64,000 bases of DNA, from contig NZ_FRBP01000004.1 of the NCBI RefSeq assembly GCF_900142645.1, positions 226,041 through 290,040 of the forward strand, in the 5' to 3' direction. The notes under the pieces are model-generated. The model saw nothing but the letters and a program-made list of their open reading frames with translations. It was not told where the DNA came from and searched no databases. Shown piece after piece: positions 52,723 through 60,967 of this stretch (position 1 is its first letter; every line of letters begins with the position of its first letter). This DNA comes from Eubacterium callanderi. Its GTDB lineage: Bacteria > Bacillota > Clostridia > Eubacteriales > Eubacteriaceae. Both the position numbers and the translations under genes were made by a program.

Positions 52723-53931
52723 ATGGAAGATTTAATTGTGCAGAAATACGGCGGCACCAGCGTCGGCACGGTTGAAAAAATCAAGCGAGTTGCAAGGCGG
52801 ATTGTGGAGACGAAAAATGCCGGCAATAAGGTCGTTGTGGTTGTTTCCGCCATGGGCAAAACCACCGATGAGCTGGTGGATCTGGCTCTGGCCATCAATC
52901 CGAATCCGCCGAGCCGCGAGATGGATGTGCTGCTGGCCACAGGTGAGCAGGTGTCCATTTCCCTTTTAGCCATGGCCATCCAGACCATCGGCCATGATGT
53001 GGTGTCTCTGACAGGCGCTCAGTGCGGCATCCAGACATCGGACGTGCACAAGCGCGCCCGTATCAGCGGCATAGACACTGCCCGTATCGAGAGAGAGCTT
53101 GCCGATGAAAAGATTGTCATTGTGGCCGGCTTCCAGGGAGTGGATGAAAACCGCGATATCACGACTTTGGGCCGAGGCGGTTCTGATACCAGTGCGGTGG
53201 CCATTGCAGCGGCTTTAGAGGCAAAATGCTGCGAAATTTATACCGATGTGGATGGGGTCTATAATGCAGACCCGCGCGTTGTGCCCACAGCCACCAAAAT
53301 GGATGAGGTCTCCTATCAGGAGGTTCTTGAAATGGCCAGTCTTGGCGCCGGTGTTCTGCACCCGCGTTCTGTGGAGCTTGCTGAAAAATTTAAAATGCCG
53401 CTCATCGTAAGATCGAGCTATAATAATAACGAAGGAACGATTATCAAGGAGGATGTTAAAATGGAAAAAGTGTTAGTTAGAGGAATTGCGTTAGACGAAA
53501 ATATCGCTAAAATATCAATTTTTGAAGTACCGGACCAGCCAGGGATTGCTTTCAAGCTGTTCAGCATGCTGGCCTCCGCCAATATTCACGTAGACATGAT
53601 CGTGCAGAATGTCAACCGCACCGCGGTCAATGATATCTCATTCACCGTCGATGCCGACGAGCTTCAGGAAGCGGTAGAAGTATCTCAGAAGTTTGCTTTT
53701 GAGGTCGAAGCCCAGAAGGTTGCCTTTGACAAGGGCGTTGCCAAGTTGTCTGTTGTGGGTACCGGCATTGTTGCCAATGCGGAAATTGCCTCTAAATTTT
53801 TTGAATCCCTCTTTGAGCTCGGCATCAATATCCAGACCATCAGCACCTCTGAAATCAAAATTTCCTGCCTGATCGATAAAGAACGGGCCAAAGAAGCCAT
53901 GATCCATATTCATAAAAAATTCGATATGTAA
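52723..53931 (+). CDS. Aspartokinase (monofunctional, class with internal start)
   Basis: 402 aa. VQKYGGTSVG opens the kinase domain; GRGGSDTSAVAIAAAL and TDVDGVYNADPR follow. Two ACT domains (about 260-402) give feedback control. It makes aspartyl phosphate for lysine, threonine and methionine. An in-frame ATG at 53461 has AAGGAGG at 53446-53452, so a separate beta subunit of 156 aa is likely, as in Bacillus aspartokinase II. RBS AGAGGAG. Confidence 0.93.
   Translation: MEDLIVQKYGGTSVGTVEKIKRVARRIVETKNAGNKVVVVVSAMGKTTDELVDLALAINPNPPSREMDVLLATGEQVSISLLAMAIQTIGHDVVSLTGAQCGIQTSDVHKRARISGIDTARIERELADEKIVIVAGFQGVDENRDITTLGRGGSDTSAVAIAAALEAKCCEIYTDVDGVYNADPRVVPTATKMDEVSYQEVLEMASLGAGVLHPRSVELAEKFKMPLIVRSSYNNNEGTIIKEDVKMEKVLVRGIALDENIAKISIFEVPDQPGIAFKLFSMLASANIHVDMIVQNVNRTAVNDISFTVDADELQEAVEVSQKFAFEVEAQKVAFDKGVAKLSVVGTGIVANAEIASKFFESLFELGINIQTISTSEIKISCLIDKERAKEAMIHIHKKFDM
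53446..53463 (+). promoter_or_regulatory. Internal ribosome binding site and start for the aspartokinase beta subunit
   Basis: AAGGAGG stands eight bases before an in-frame ATG that begins MEKVLVRGIALDE, just ahead of the ACT domains. Confidence 0.65.
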
Positions 53932-53940
53932 TATACTTTA

Positions 53941-53971
53941 TCCGGATTGCTTTAAGGCGGTCCGGTTTTTT
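53941..53971 (+). terminator. Terminator after aspartokinase
   Basis: TCCGGA-type arms with a G/C-rich imperfect stem (CCGGA/TCCGG) are followed by TTTTTT. Confidence 0.7.
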
Positions 53972-53981
53972 AATCACCAGC

Positions 53982-54010
53982 TTTTCATCAGAGAAAATCT
54001 GCGCTATAAT
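53982..54010 (+). promoter_or_regulatory. Promoter
   Basis: TTTTCA, 17 bases, TATAAT, 33 bases before the ATG at 54044. Confidence 0.55.
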
Positions 54011-54043
54011 ATAGAGTAAGAAATCGTGCTGAGGAGGGAAAGT

Positions 54044-54457
54044 ATGAAAACAATTCAGGATTTTGCGGCACTGTTAGACGGCAGAGAATATAAAAAGGAA
54101 ATGACAGAGGATGAAATCATACAGGCCAGAAAACTTGGCTTTGTCATTGTCTTTGGCTGCTCCGACGACCGGACGGTTTTTCACGGTGCCATCGAGGAGG
54201 AACGCCAGACCGTTGACGGCGGCACCCTTTATATTACGGAAAAAGGCCTGTTCGAGGACTGCCCCTGTAACTGTATCTATTCACAGGAGGCAAAGGAAAA
54301 GGCCAGCCCCATCGAGGTGAGATGGTGTAAAGGCCCCTATGTCTGGTCCTACAGAACTGAGATCCCCCACGAAAGCTTTGAGATCATCGACAATCAGCCC
54401 GCAGAAAACCTCAAGTTCTGCCAGGGAATGGTGTTTGACCTGAAAGGAATAGAATAA
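54044..54457 (+). CDS. Hypothetical protein
   Basis: 137 aa, soluble. No family recognised with confidence. Features: an N-terminal helix (MKTIQDFAALLDGREYKKEMTEDEIIQ is helical throughout its first two dozen residues), a beta-rich middle with VIVFGCSDDRTVFHGAI, and a Cys pair DCPCNC. ATG follows GGAGGGA. Own promoter and terminator, so a single-gene unit. Confidence 0.75.
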   Translation: MKTIQDFAALLDGREYKKEMTEDEIIQARKLGFVIVFGCSDDRTVFHGAIEEERQTVDGGTLYITEKGLFEDCPCNCIYSQEAKEKASPIEVRWCKGPYVWSYRTEIPHESFEIIDNQPAENLKFCQGMVFDLKGIE

Positions 54458-54465
54458 GCCTTTGT

Positions 54466-54496
54466 GCAGCGTGCATATAAGACACGCTGCTTTTTT
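54466..54496 (+). terminator. Terminator
   Basis: The stem GCAGCGTG/CACGCTGC is followed by TTTTTT. Confidence 0.9.
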
Positions 54497-54560
54497 ATTT
54501 GTTTCATTTCAGTCTCCTTTGGGTAATCAAAGAATATGATGAAAAAAGGAGAAATTAGAA

Positions 54561-55985
54561 ATGGAAAAAACCATTGGCGACAATCGAAAGCTCAGAAATG
54601 GCTTTATTACTTATTTTATTGTCCTGATCGCCCTGGGCGCTGTCTTAATTCCCGTGCTGCCGGGAGGGGCGCTGCCTCTTGAAATTGCATTCTTAATTTT
54701 ATTTCCGGGTATTCCCGGCACTGTGGTGTGGTACATTACCAATAACGGCCCCAAAAAGACGCCGAAGGAATGGCTGCAGTACAACTGGTACGGTGTTGTG
54801 CTGTCCGTTGTCATTATCTTGACCGCGTTGCTGCTGCTTTTGCCGCAGTTCCGTTACCCGACGGATTACCTGTTCTTCACCCAGACTTTTGATGAGAATA
54901 TTCCACGGGCAATCGAGAATGGACGGGCCTTTGAGGGCGTTCTTCAAAATCTTTTCTCAGGCCTGACACCAGAAAGCGCCTGGATGCTCAGAGCCTTTAA
55001 CGTGGCTTTTCTCGTGCTTTTCGGCCTTCTTTTGGATCAGTGGCGCCGGAGTAAATCGCACAATGACCTGGTGGCTTTTCTGGTAACCACAGTCCTCATG
55101 GCTTTTTCGGTGATCACAGATTTCACCGCCTATGCAAGCCTGGTTTCCTTTATCCCGGCCGTTTGCTGTGCCGGCGTCTGTGTTATTCTGTATGACCGAT
55201 TTGACAGCGCACTGGCAGACCGTGACCTTAAAACCGCTTATATCGCGCTGCTGCTGTCACTGGTCTTTTTGCTCGTGACCTTCCTGCTGGCTCAGGTTCC
55301 CACCATGGTGACCTTTGTCCTGCTGACTGGCTACGTTTATTTTAACAGGGCGGCTCAATCCTCGGTGAAATACGTCGGCTTTTTTGCTTTGCTCTTTGTG
55401 TGGGGAACTGCCATCTATTTCGGCATCGCCCAGGCTCTGGCAGGCTCGGCGCAGCGGGTGCTTAACCTTGGACTGGACCCGGCAGGCTCTCTCGGGGCCT
55501 TTGGCGGCCGCCTGCTGTGGTTCTTCGGTACCGTGGTGCCAGGCTGTCTGAATAAGATCGTTGAGGCCTTTTTCGGCTCAGCCGTCTACTACAAAGACCC
55601 CATCAATCTGGCGGTGACGCCCTATAACCAGATGGTGGCTGGCATTTTTGTATTCTGCGTTCTGTTTTTCTTTATCCTGTCGCTGGTTACCTACTATAAA
55701 ACCAGGCGCAAGGCGGCGGATGTTATTTTGCTGTTACTCTTTGTGCCGCTGGCTTTTATGTATTATCTGGTGCTTCTGCCCACCACCTTTGCCTCCTACG
55801 ATACCCTTGGTGTCAATGCTGTTATTGTGTTTATCATGGTATTCGGTATCCGGGACCTGGTGCTTGTTGGGCGGGATACACCCAGTAAGCTTCAGAAGCG
55901 GGTCTACGTTTCCATCATCAGCGTTCTGATTTTTCTGCTGATCCTAAACAGTAACCTCTTTACCGCGCAGTTTATTACGGGCTGA
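54561..55985 (+). CDS. Polytopic membrane protein of unknown function
   Basis: 474 aa with about 12 hydrophobic helices and short loops; the large middle loop holds FDENIPRAIENGRAFEGVL. The layout resembles glycosyltransferase- or polymerase-like membrane proteins, but no motif settles it. RBS AAAGGAGAA. Single-gene unit between two terminators. Confidence 0.75.
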   Translation: MEKTIGDNRKLRNGFITYFIVLIALGAVLIPVLPGGALPLEIAFLILFPGIPGTVVWYITNNGPKKTPKEWLQYNWYGVVLSVVIILTALLLLLPQFRYPTDYLFFTQTFDENIPRAIENGRAFEGVLQNLFSGLTPESAWMLRAFNVAFLVLFGLLLDQWRRSKSHNDLVAFLVTTVLMAFSVITDFTAYASLVSFIPAVCCAGVCVILYDRFDSALADRDLKTAYIALLLSLVFLLVTFLLAQVPTMVTFVLLTGYVYFNRAAQSSVKYVGFFALLFVWGTAIYFGIAQALAGSAQRVLNLGLDPAGSLGAFGGRLLWFFGTVVPGCLNKIVEAFFGSAVYYKDPINLAVTPYNQMVAGIFVFCVLFFFILSLVTYYKTRRKAADVILLLLFVPLAFMYYLVLLPTTFASYDTLGVNAVIVFIMVFGIRDLVLVGRDTPSKLQKRVYVSIISVLIFLLILNSNLFTAQFITG

Positions 55986-56001
55986 GAAGTCCGGTCCAAC
56001 G

Positions 56002-56042
56002 CCTCTTTGTCAACGATTTTTAGTGGCAAAGAGGTCTTTTTA
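56002..56042 (+). terminator. Terminator
   Basis: The stem CCTCTTTG/CAAAGAGG with a long loop is followed by TCTTTTT. Confidence 0.75.
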
Positions 56043-56083
56043 TACGCTTTTTCAGCAAAAACTTTGATAAATTTACAACGATG

Positions 56084-56113
56084 CTTGTTATGTGACAAGA
56101 CAGATGCTATAAT
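56084..56113 (+). promoter_or_regulatory. nad operon promoter with candidate NiaR operator
   Basis: TTGTTA (56085-56090), 17 bases, TATAAT (56108-56113). A palindrome CTTGT/ACAAG (56084-56099) covers the -35 and spacer, a position fit for repression by the NiaR encoded at the end of the operon. Confidence 0.55.
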
Positions 56114-56145
56114 AGTTGGAAAGACTGTATACACGGAGGAGAATT

Positions 56146-57054
56146 ATGAACGAGATGGTTGAGCGGATTTTAGAGCTCAAAAAGGAAAAGGATGTCGTGA
56201 TTCTGGCACACTATTACGTGACCGGTGACATCCAGGATATAGCTGATTATGTGGGAGATTCCTACCTGCTCAGCAAAAAAGCAGCAGAGGCCAGTGAAAA
56301 GGTCATCCTGTTCTGCGGCGTCGAATTTATGGGAGAGAGCGCGAAAATCCTGAGCCCGGATAAAACCGTGCTCATGCCAGATATGGAGGCCGACTGCCCA
56401 ATGGCCCATATGGTAACGCCTGAGGATATCCGGCAGCTCAAGAAAGAATGTCCCGATGCGGCTGTGGTCTGCTATATCAACTCAACCGCCGAAACCAAGG
56501 CCTGTGCCGATGTCTGCGTCACCTCATCCAACGCTGAGCGGGTTGTGGCCGCCATGCCTCAGAAGGAAATCTACTTTGTGCCGGATTCCAATCTCGGCCG
56601 CCATATTGCTGAAAAGCTGCCGGAAAAAACCTTCTATTTCCACAATGGCTTCTGTCCGACTCATGCCCGCATCAGCGAAGCACTTGTCAGGAGGGCAAAG
56701 GAAGACCACCCCGGCGCCAAGGTGCTCATGCATCCCGAGTGTATTCCGGAGGCCCTGGCTCTGGCCGACTATATTGGAAGCACCTCGGGTATCATCGACT
56801 TTCCGGGAAAGGATGGCGGCGACAGCTATATCATCGCTACTGAGGAAGGCGTTATGCACCAGATGAAAAAGCAGTACCCGGACAAGGCCTTTTATATGGT
56901 CGATGACCTCTGTATCTGCGAGAATATGAAGAAAAATACTTTGGAAAAAATCCTGCGTACCCTTGAAACCTTTGACAATACAATGGAAATGGATGAGAAG
57001 CTGCGTGTGCAGGCATCCTGTTCCCTTAAAAAAATGCACGAGTTAGCACAGTAA
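56146..57054 (+). CDS. nadA: Quinolinate synthase
   Basis: 302 aa, the three-Cys bacterial length. The [4Fe-4S] ligands match Cys84 (EADCPMAH), Cys170 (HNGFCPTH) and Cys258 (CICENMKKNT). It condenses iminoaspartate with dihydroxyacetone phosphate. ATG at 56146 follows GGAGGAG; the longer frame from 56116 lacks an RBS. First gene of nadA-nadB-nadC-niaR. Confidence 0.94.
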   Translation: MNEMVERILELKKEKDVVILAHYYVTGDIQDIADYVGDSYLLSKKAAEASEKVILFCGVEFMGESAKILSPDKTVLMPDMEADCPMAHMVTPEDIRQLKKECPDAAVVCYINSTAETKACADVCVTSSNAERVVAAMPQKEIYFVPDSNLGRHIAEKLPEKTFYFHNGFCPTHARISEALVRRAKEDHPGAKVLMHPECIPEALALADYIGSTSGIIDFPGKDGGDSYIIATEEGVMHQMKKQYPDKAFYMVDDLCICENMKKNTLEKILRTLETFDNTMEMDEKLRVQASCSLKKMHELAQ

Positions 57055-57068
57055 GGAAGTGTGTGAAA

Positions 57069-58367
57069 ATGAAGAATCATGCCGATGTTATTATCGTCGG
57101 AACCGGAGCGGCAGGTCTGTTCTGTGCCCTTAAGCTGCCCCAGAATTTGAGAATTATCATGATTACCAAGGATGAGGCTGAAAACAGCGATTCCTTCCTG
57201 GCCCAGGGCGGTATCTGTATGCTGAAGAGTCCTGAGGACTATAAAAGCTATTACGAGGATACCATGAAAGCCGGCCATTACCAGAATGACCCACAGGCCG
57301 TATCGATGATGATCAACAGCTCGCCCCATATCATTGACGAGCTGGTCCGCTATGGGGTGGATTTCAGACATGAGGGCAGTGAGTTTGCCTTTACCCGCGA
57401 GGGTGCCCACTCTACCCCCAGAATCCTGTATCACGACGATGTGACTGGCCGGGAGATCACCAGCAAGCTGCTGGAACAGGTAAAAACCCGCAGAAACATC
57501 GAGTTTCACGAGTTTACCACCATGATTGACCTGATCTGTGAAAACAGCCGGTGCTCTGGCATTGTGGCCCGGAGCAAAACAGGGGAAATCTTCCCGCTTT
57601 GCGCGGAAAACATTGTATTGGCAACAGGCGGCCTGGGCGGCCTGTTCCGCTATTCCACCAACTATCCCCACATCACCGGGGACGCTCTGGGCATTGCCAT
57701 CCGGCATGGCATTGCGGTGAAAAACATCAATTACATCCAGATCCATCCCACCACCCTGTATTCCCAGAAGCCGGGCCGTTCTTTTCTGATCTCCGAATCG
57801 GTCAGGGGAGAGGGCGGTATTCTGTTAAATGCCAGGGGCGATCGCTTTGTCAATGAGCTGCTTCCCAGAGATCTGCTGACTGAGGCTATCGAGAAGCAAA
57901 AGGCCATCGACCACAGGGAGTATGTGCGTTTATCCGTCGTCCATCTCGGGGCGGAGGCCATTAAGGGGCGGTTTCCAAATATTTACAGGCATTGTCTGGA
58001 AGAGGGCTACGATATGACAAGGGAGCCCATACCCGTCACGCCGGCCCAGCACTATTTTATGGGCGGCATTGAGGTTGATCTGGACAGCCGTACTTCTTTT
58101 GAGAATCTGTACGCGGTGGGGGAAACCAGCTGCAACGGCGTTCACGGGGCCAACCGCCTCGCCAGCAACTCTCTGCTGGAGAGCCTGGTCTTTGCCGAAA
58201 GGGCAGCCCGGCATATTGCGGCAGAGCCGCGGCACAGCCTGGCCTTTGGCCTGCCATCACCGAGGGTGCTGTCAGCGCCTCAGGTGGTTCCAGATTACAA
58301 ATCATTGATATTAGAGGAAATTAAGAGAGAGGACACACATTTTTATGAACAATGGTGCAACAATTAA
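57069..58367 (+). CDS. nadB: L-aspartate oxidase
   Basis: 432 aa. The FAD-binding VGTGAAGLFCALKL is N-terminal and SFLAQGGICM, RGEGGILLNARGDRF and GETSCNGVHGANRLASNSLL are the family blocks. It makes iminoaspartate for NadA. ATG at 57069 has AAGGAAG at a better distance than the GTG at 57063. The stop overlaps nadC. Confidence 0.94.
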   Translation: MKNHADVIIVGTGAAGLFCALKLPQNLRIIMITKDEAENSDSFLAQGGICMLKSPEDYKSYYEDTMKAGHYQNDPQAVSMMINSSPHIIDELVRYGVDFRHEGSEFAFTREGAHSTPRILYHDDVTGREITSKLLEQVKTRRNIEFHEFTTMIDLICENSRCSGIVARSKTGEIFPLCAENIVLATGGLGGLFRYSTNYPHITGDALGIAIRHGIAVKNINYIQIHPTTLYSQKPGRSFLISESVRGEGGILLNARGDRFVNELLPRDLLTEAIEKQKAIDHREYVRLSVVHLGAEAIKGRFPNIYRHCLEEGYDMTREPIPVTPAQHYFMGGIEVDLDSRTSFENLYAVGETSCNGVHGANRLASNSLLESLVFAERAARHIAAEPRHSLAFGLPSPRVLSAPQVVPDYKSLILEEIKREDTHFYEQWCNN

Positions 58368-59205
58368 AATAAATGTTGACGAGGCAATACTGAGCGCCCT
58401 GCGGGAGGATGTGACCAGTGAGGACATTAGCACAAACGCGGTCATGCGTGAGCCCAGGCAGGGCAGGGCAGAGCTCATCTGTAAGCAGGACGGTGTGATG
58501 GCTGGCATTGGTGTTTTCAGAAGGGTATTCGAGCTTTTAGACGATACTGCGGCCTTTGAGCTTTACTATGAGGATGGCGACAAGGTGTCAGAGGGGACCG
58601 TTATCGGTGTTGTCACCGGTGATATCCGCTGCCTGCTCACCGGCGAGCGGACGGCCCTGAATTTTCTCCAGCGTATGAGCGGCATCGCCACTTATACCAG
58701 AGGTCTGGCCGATGTGCTGGAGGGCAGCCGGACAAAGCTGCTGGATACGCGTAAGACTACGCCAAATATGCGTGTTTTTGAAAAGTACGCTGTCAAGGTC
58801 GGCGGCGGCTACAACCACCGCTATAACCTGTCCGACGGTATTCTGCTGAAGGATAACCATATCGGTGCTGCCGGAAGTGTTAAAAAAGCAGTGGCGATGG
58901 CAAAGGAATACGCTTCCTTTGTGCGCAAGATTGAGGTAGAGGTTGAAAATCTTGAGATGCTGGAAGAAGCCCTTGAGGCCGGAGCGGACATTATCATGCT
59001 GGATAACATGGATAACGAGACCATGAGAAGGGCAGTGGCCATGGTTGACGGCCGCGCCGAGACCGAGTGCTCGGGCAATGTTACCCTTGAGCGTCTGGCC
59101 GAGATTGCCAAGATTGGTGTTGATTATGTCTCCTGCGGTGCGCTGACACATTCCGCACCGATTCTGGACTTTTCACTCAAAAATCTCAGGCCCGTCAGAG
59201 TATAG
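58345..59205 (+). CDS. nadC: Quinolinate phosphoribosyltransferase
   Basis: 286 aa. Typical blocks: ERTALNFLQRMSGIAT, LDTRKTTPNMRVFEKYAV, GGGYNHRYNLSDGILLKDNH and IMLDNMDNETM. It forms nicotinate mononucleotide from quinolinate. Start overlaps nadB by 23 bases. RBS GAGAGGA. Confidence 0.95.
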   Translation: MNNGATIKINVDEAILSALREDVTSEDISTNAVMREPRQGRAELICKQDGVMAGIGVFRRVFELLDDTAAFELYYEDGDKVSEGTVIGVVTGDIRCLLTGERTALNFLQRMSGIATYTRGLADVLEGSRTKLLDTRKTTPNMRVFEKYAVKVGGGYNHRYNLSDGILLKDNHIGAAGSVKKAVAMAKEYASFVRKIEVEVENLEMLEEALEAGADIIMLDNMDNETMRRAVAMVDGRAETECSGNVTLERLAEIAKIGVDYVSCGALTHSAPILDFSLKNLRPVRV

Positions 59206-59234
59206 AATACACGAAAAGAAAGGTTGGTGATTAT

Positions 59235-59747
59235 TTGGACGGAGAACAGCGGCGCAGAGAAATTATGGATGTGCTCAGGACCACCAAAGCTCCCGTATCC
59301 GGCGCCTTTCTGGGAAAAAAGTTTCATGTCAGCCGGCAGGTTATCGTTCAGGATATTGCCCTGATCCGTGCGAGCTGCCCAGGCATTATCTCCACACACC
59401 GAGGCTATATTATGACTCAGCCTGCCTATGTCAGCCGGGTCTTTAAAGTCTGCCACGGCCCCGGCCAGATCGAGGATGAGCTTAACCGTATCGTGGATGC
59501 GGGCGCAAGGGCTGTGGATGTCTTTGTCAGACATGCTATTTACGGTAAAATCGAAGCTGAGCTCAATGTGTTTTCCAGGCGGGATGTGCGCCTCTTTGTG
59601 GACAAGGTCAAAAACCATGGAGTAAAACCTCTGACCGATATTACTGGCGGAGAACATTATCACACCGTGGAAGCAGACTCTGAGAGTATTCTGGATGAGG
59701 TCGAGGAGGCCCTGCAAAGTGCAGGTATTCTTATAGGCGTTGAATAA
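59235..59747 (+). CDS. niaR: NiaR (YrxA)-type transcriptional repressor of NAD synthesis
   Basis: 170 aa. An N-terminal HTH_11 (about 3-58; VSGAFLGKKFHVSRQVIVQDI) and a C-terminal 3H domain with conserved histidines (VRHAIYGKI, NHGVKPLTDI, GGEHYHTVEA). Members repress NAD genes when nicotinate is plentiful. TTG start, RBS AAAGG with GGTGAT closer. Its place at the operon end and the palindrome at the nadA promoter support autoregulation. Confidence 0.9.
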   Translation: MDGEQRRREIMDVLRTTKAPVSGAFLGKKFHVSRQVIVQDIALIRASCPGIISTHRGYIMTQPAYVSRVFKVCHGPGQIEDELNRIVDAGARAVDVFVRHAIYGKIEAELNVFSRRDVRLFVDKVKNHGVKPLTDITGGEHYHTVEADSESILDEVEEALQSAGILIGVE

Positions 59748-59751
59748 AAAT

Positions 59752-59785
59752 AAAGCAGAAGCAGCTAAATGCTTCTGCTTTTTTC
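59752..59785 (+). terminator. Terminator of the nad operon
   Basis: The stem GCAGAAGCA/TGCTTCTGC is followed by TTTTTT. Confidence 0.9.
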
Positions 59786-59888
59786 ATTGTTCTCAAAAGA
59801 GCCGAATGGGTATAAATGACATTAAATAAGGGTTTCTTTTTTGATGAAACCGTTATATAATAGAATCATCAAGGAAAAGAGGTAAGAA

Positions 59889-60521
59889 ATGAAAAAGAGA
59901 CATTTAATCGCACTTTTTATGATTCTTTTGCTCCTGATCCCGGCGCTCAGCGGCTGCGGGAAAGATCTGACCACAAAAATATCTCTGGAATCAGGAGAAT
60001 ACTATGGCGAACAGGAAATCACCCTTTCAAATGCCGGAACCGGAACGATTTATTACACCCTGGACGGCTCTGACCCAAGGGACGGCGGAAATGAATACAA
60101 TCCTGAAATGCCACTGAAGATCAACTATGGCTCAACTCTAAAGGCCTACACCAAGGAAGGCAGCAGTAAGGGGAAGGTCGTTGAGGCTACCTACACCATT
60201 AAAAACATGGAACAGACCGATCAAAGCTCGGGTGCGCTGATGTTTACATCCTATATACGAGGCACCTACCAGAGCGGCGATTCCAAAATCATCTTTAACC
60301 AGGACCGCTCACTTGAATGGCAGAACGGCTCAGATGCCGGCAGTTCGCCCTATACCATTACAATGTCCAGCGACGAGGACCCGTTAAAGGCGACCCTTAC
60401 TTACATCAATAATGATGGTAAGGAGGCTAAATACGATATTGACGCCAACGCCATCTGGGAAGATGGTTCCCTGGTTATCAACGGGACTACCTACCAGCCC
60501 GTGGATGAAGAAGAGGAATAA
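59889..60521 (+). CDS. Lipoprotein with a chitobiase C-terminal-like repeat
   Basis: 210 aa. The lipobox is at LSGC (about 18-21). Residues about 28-105 (ITLSNAGTGTIYYTLDGSDP, GSTLKAYTKEGS) match the CHB_HEX_C_1 beta-sandwich also found in the 7784 protease. The rest is a small beta domain with acidic end. A -10 TATAAT is at 59856-59861. RBS AAAAGAGGT. Role unknown; perhaps surface sugar binding. Confidence 0.85.
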   Translation: MKKRHLIALFMILLLLIPALSGCGKDLTTKISLESGEYYGEQEITLSNAGTGTIYYTLDGSDPRDGGNEYNPEMPLKINYGSTLKAYTKEGSSKGKVVEATYTIKNMEQTDQSSGALMFTSYIRGTYQSGDSKIIFNQDRSLEWQNGSDAGSSPYTITMSSDEDPLKATLTYINNDGKEAKYDIDANAIWEDGSLVINGTTYQPVDEEEE

Positions 60522-60542
60522 GTGGCTGATCAGCCAATAATA

Positions 60543-60575
60543 AAAAGAACCGCCCAATTGAGCGGTTCTTTTTAT
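60543..60575. terminator. Bidirectional terminator
   Basis: The stem AAAAAGAACCGC/GCGGTTCTTTTT is between the lipoprotein and the leftward glp cluster. Confidence 0.9.
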
Positions 60576-60607
60576 GTATAAGAGATTAGTAGGTAAAGAA
60601 CGAGGAT

Positions 60608-60967
60608 TTATACGCGCGGCATGGTTTTAGTCGCAACAACATCCACACCAGTGCCTAAGACGTCTTTAATGATGACATCGCCCATTTTGACAGGAGCATC
60701 GACAACAATTTTGTCGATTTCTTTCATGACATCAAAGATTTTACCCTTTGGCACAGCGTCAGCTGTTTTGACAGGCAGACGAGCCATTAAAGCGCCGTTG
60801 ATCACCACAGTGGTCGGGATCACACGTTTAGGATTGGTAACTTCTTCAATCCCATATTTCTCACCATTTTTACAGGTGTTGCCCGTTACAGTGTATTTGC
60901 CGTCTTTTTCTTCAACGACCATTTGGCATCCTAAAGGGCATGAAATACATGTTACATTAGTTTTCAT
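60608..60967 (-). CDS. DUF1667 protein, small subunit of the glp flavoprotein set
   Basis: 119 aa. The N-terminal Cys set Cys7, Cys10 and Cys14 (CISCPLGC) with a later Cys (NTCKNGEKYG) is typical for DUF1667, a probable Fe-S carrying protein encoded with the two flavoproteins of glycerol-3-phosphate oxidation in anaerobes. ATG overlaps the upstream stop. Probably an electron-transfer subunit. Confidence 0.88.
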   Translation of the reverse strand: MKTNVTCISCPLGCQMVVEEKDGKYTVTGNTCKNGEKYGIEEVTNPKRVIPTTVVINGALMARLPVKTADAVPKGKIFDVMKEIDKIVVDAPVKMGDVIIKDVLGTGVDVVATKTMPRV

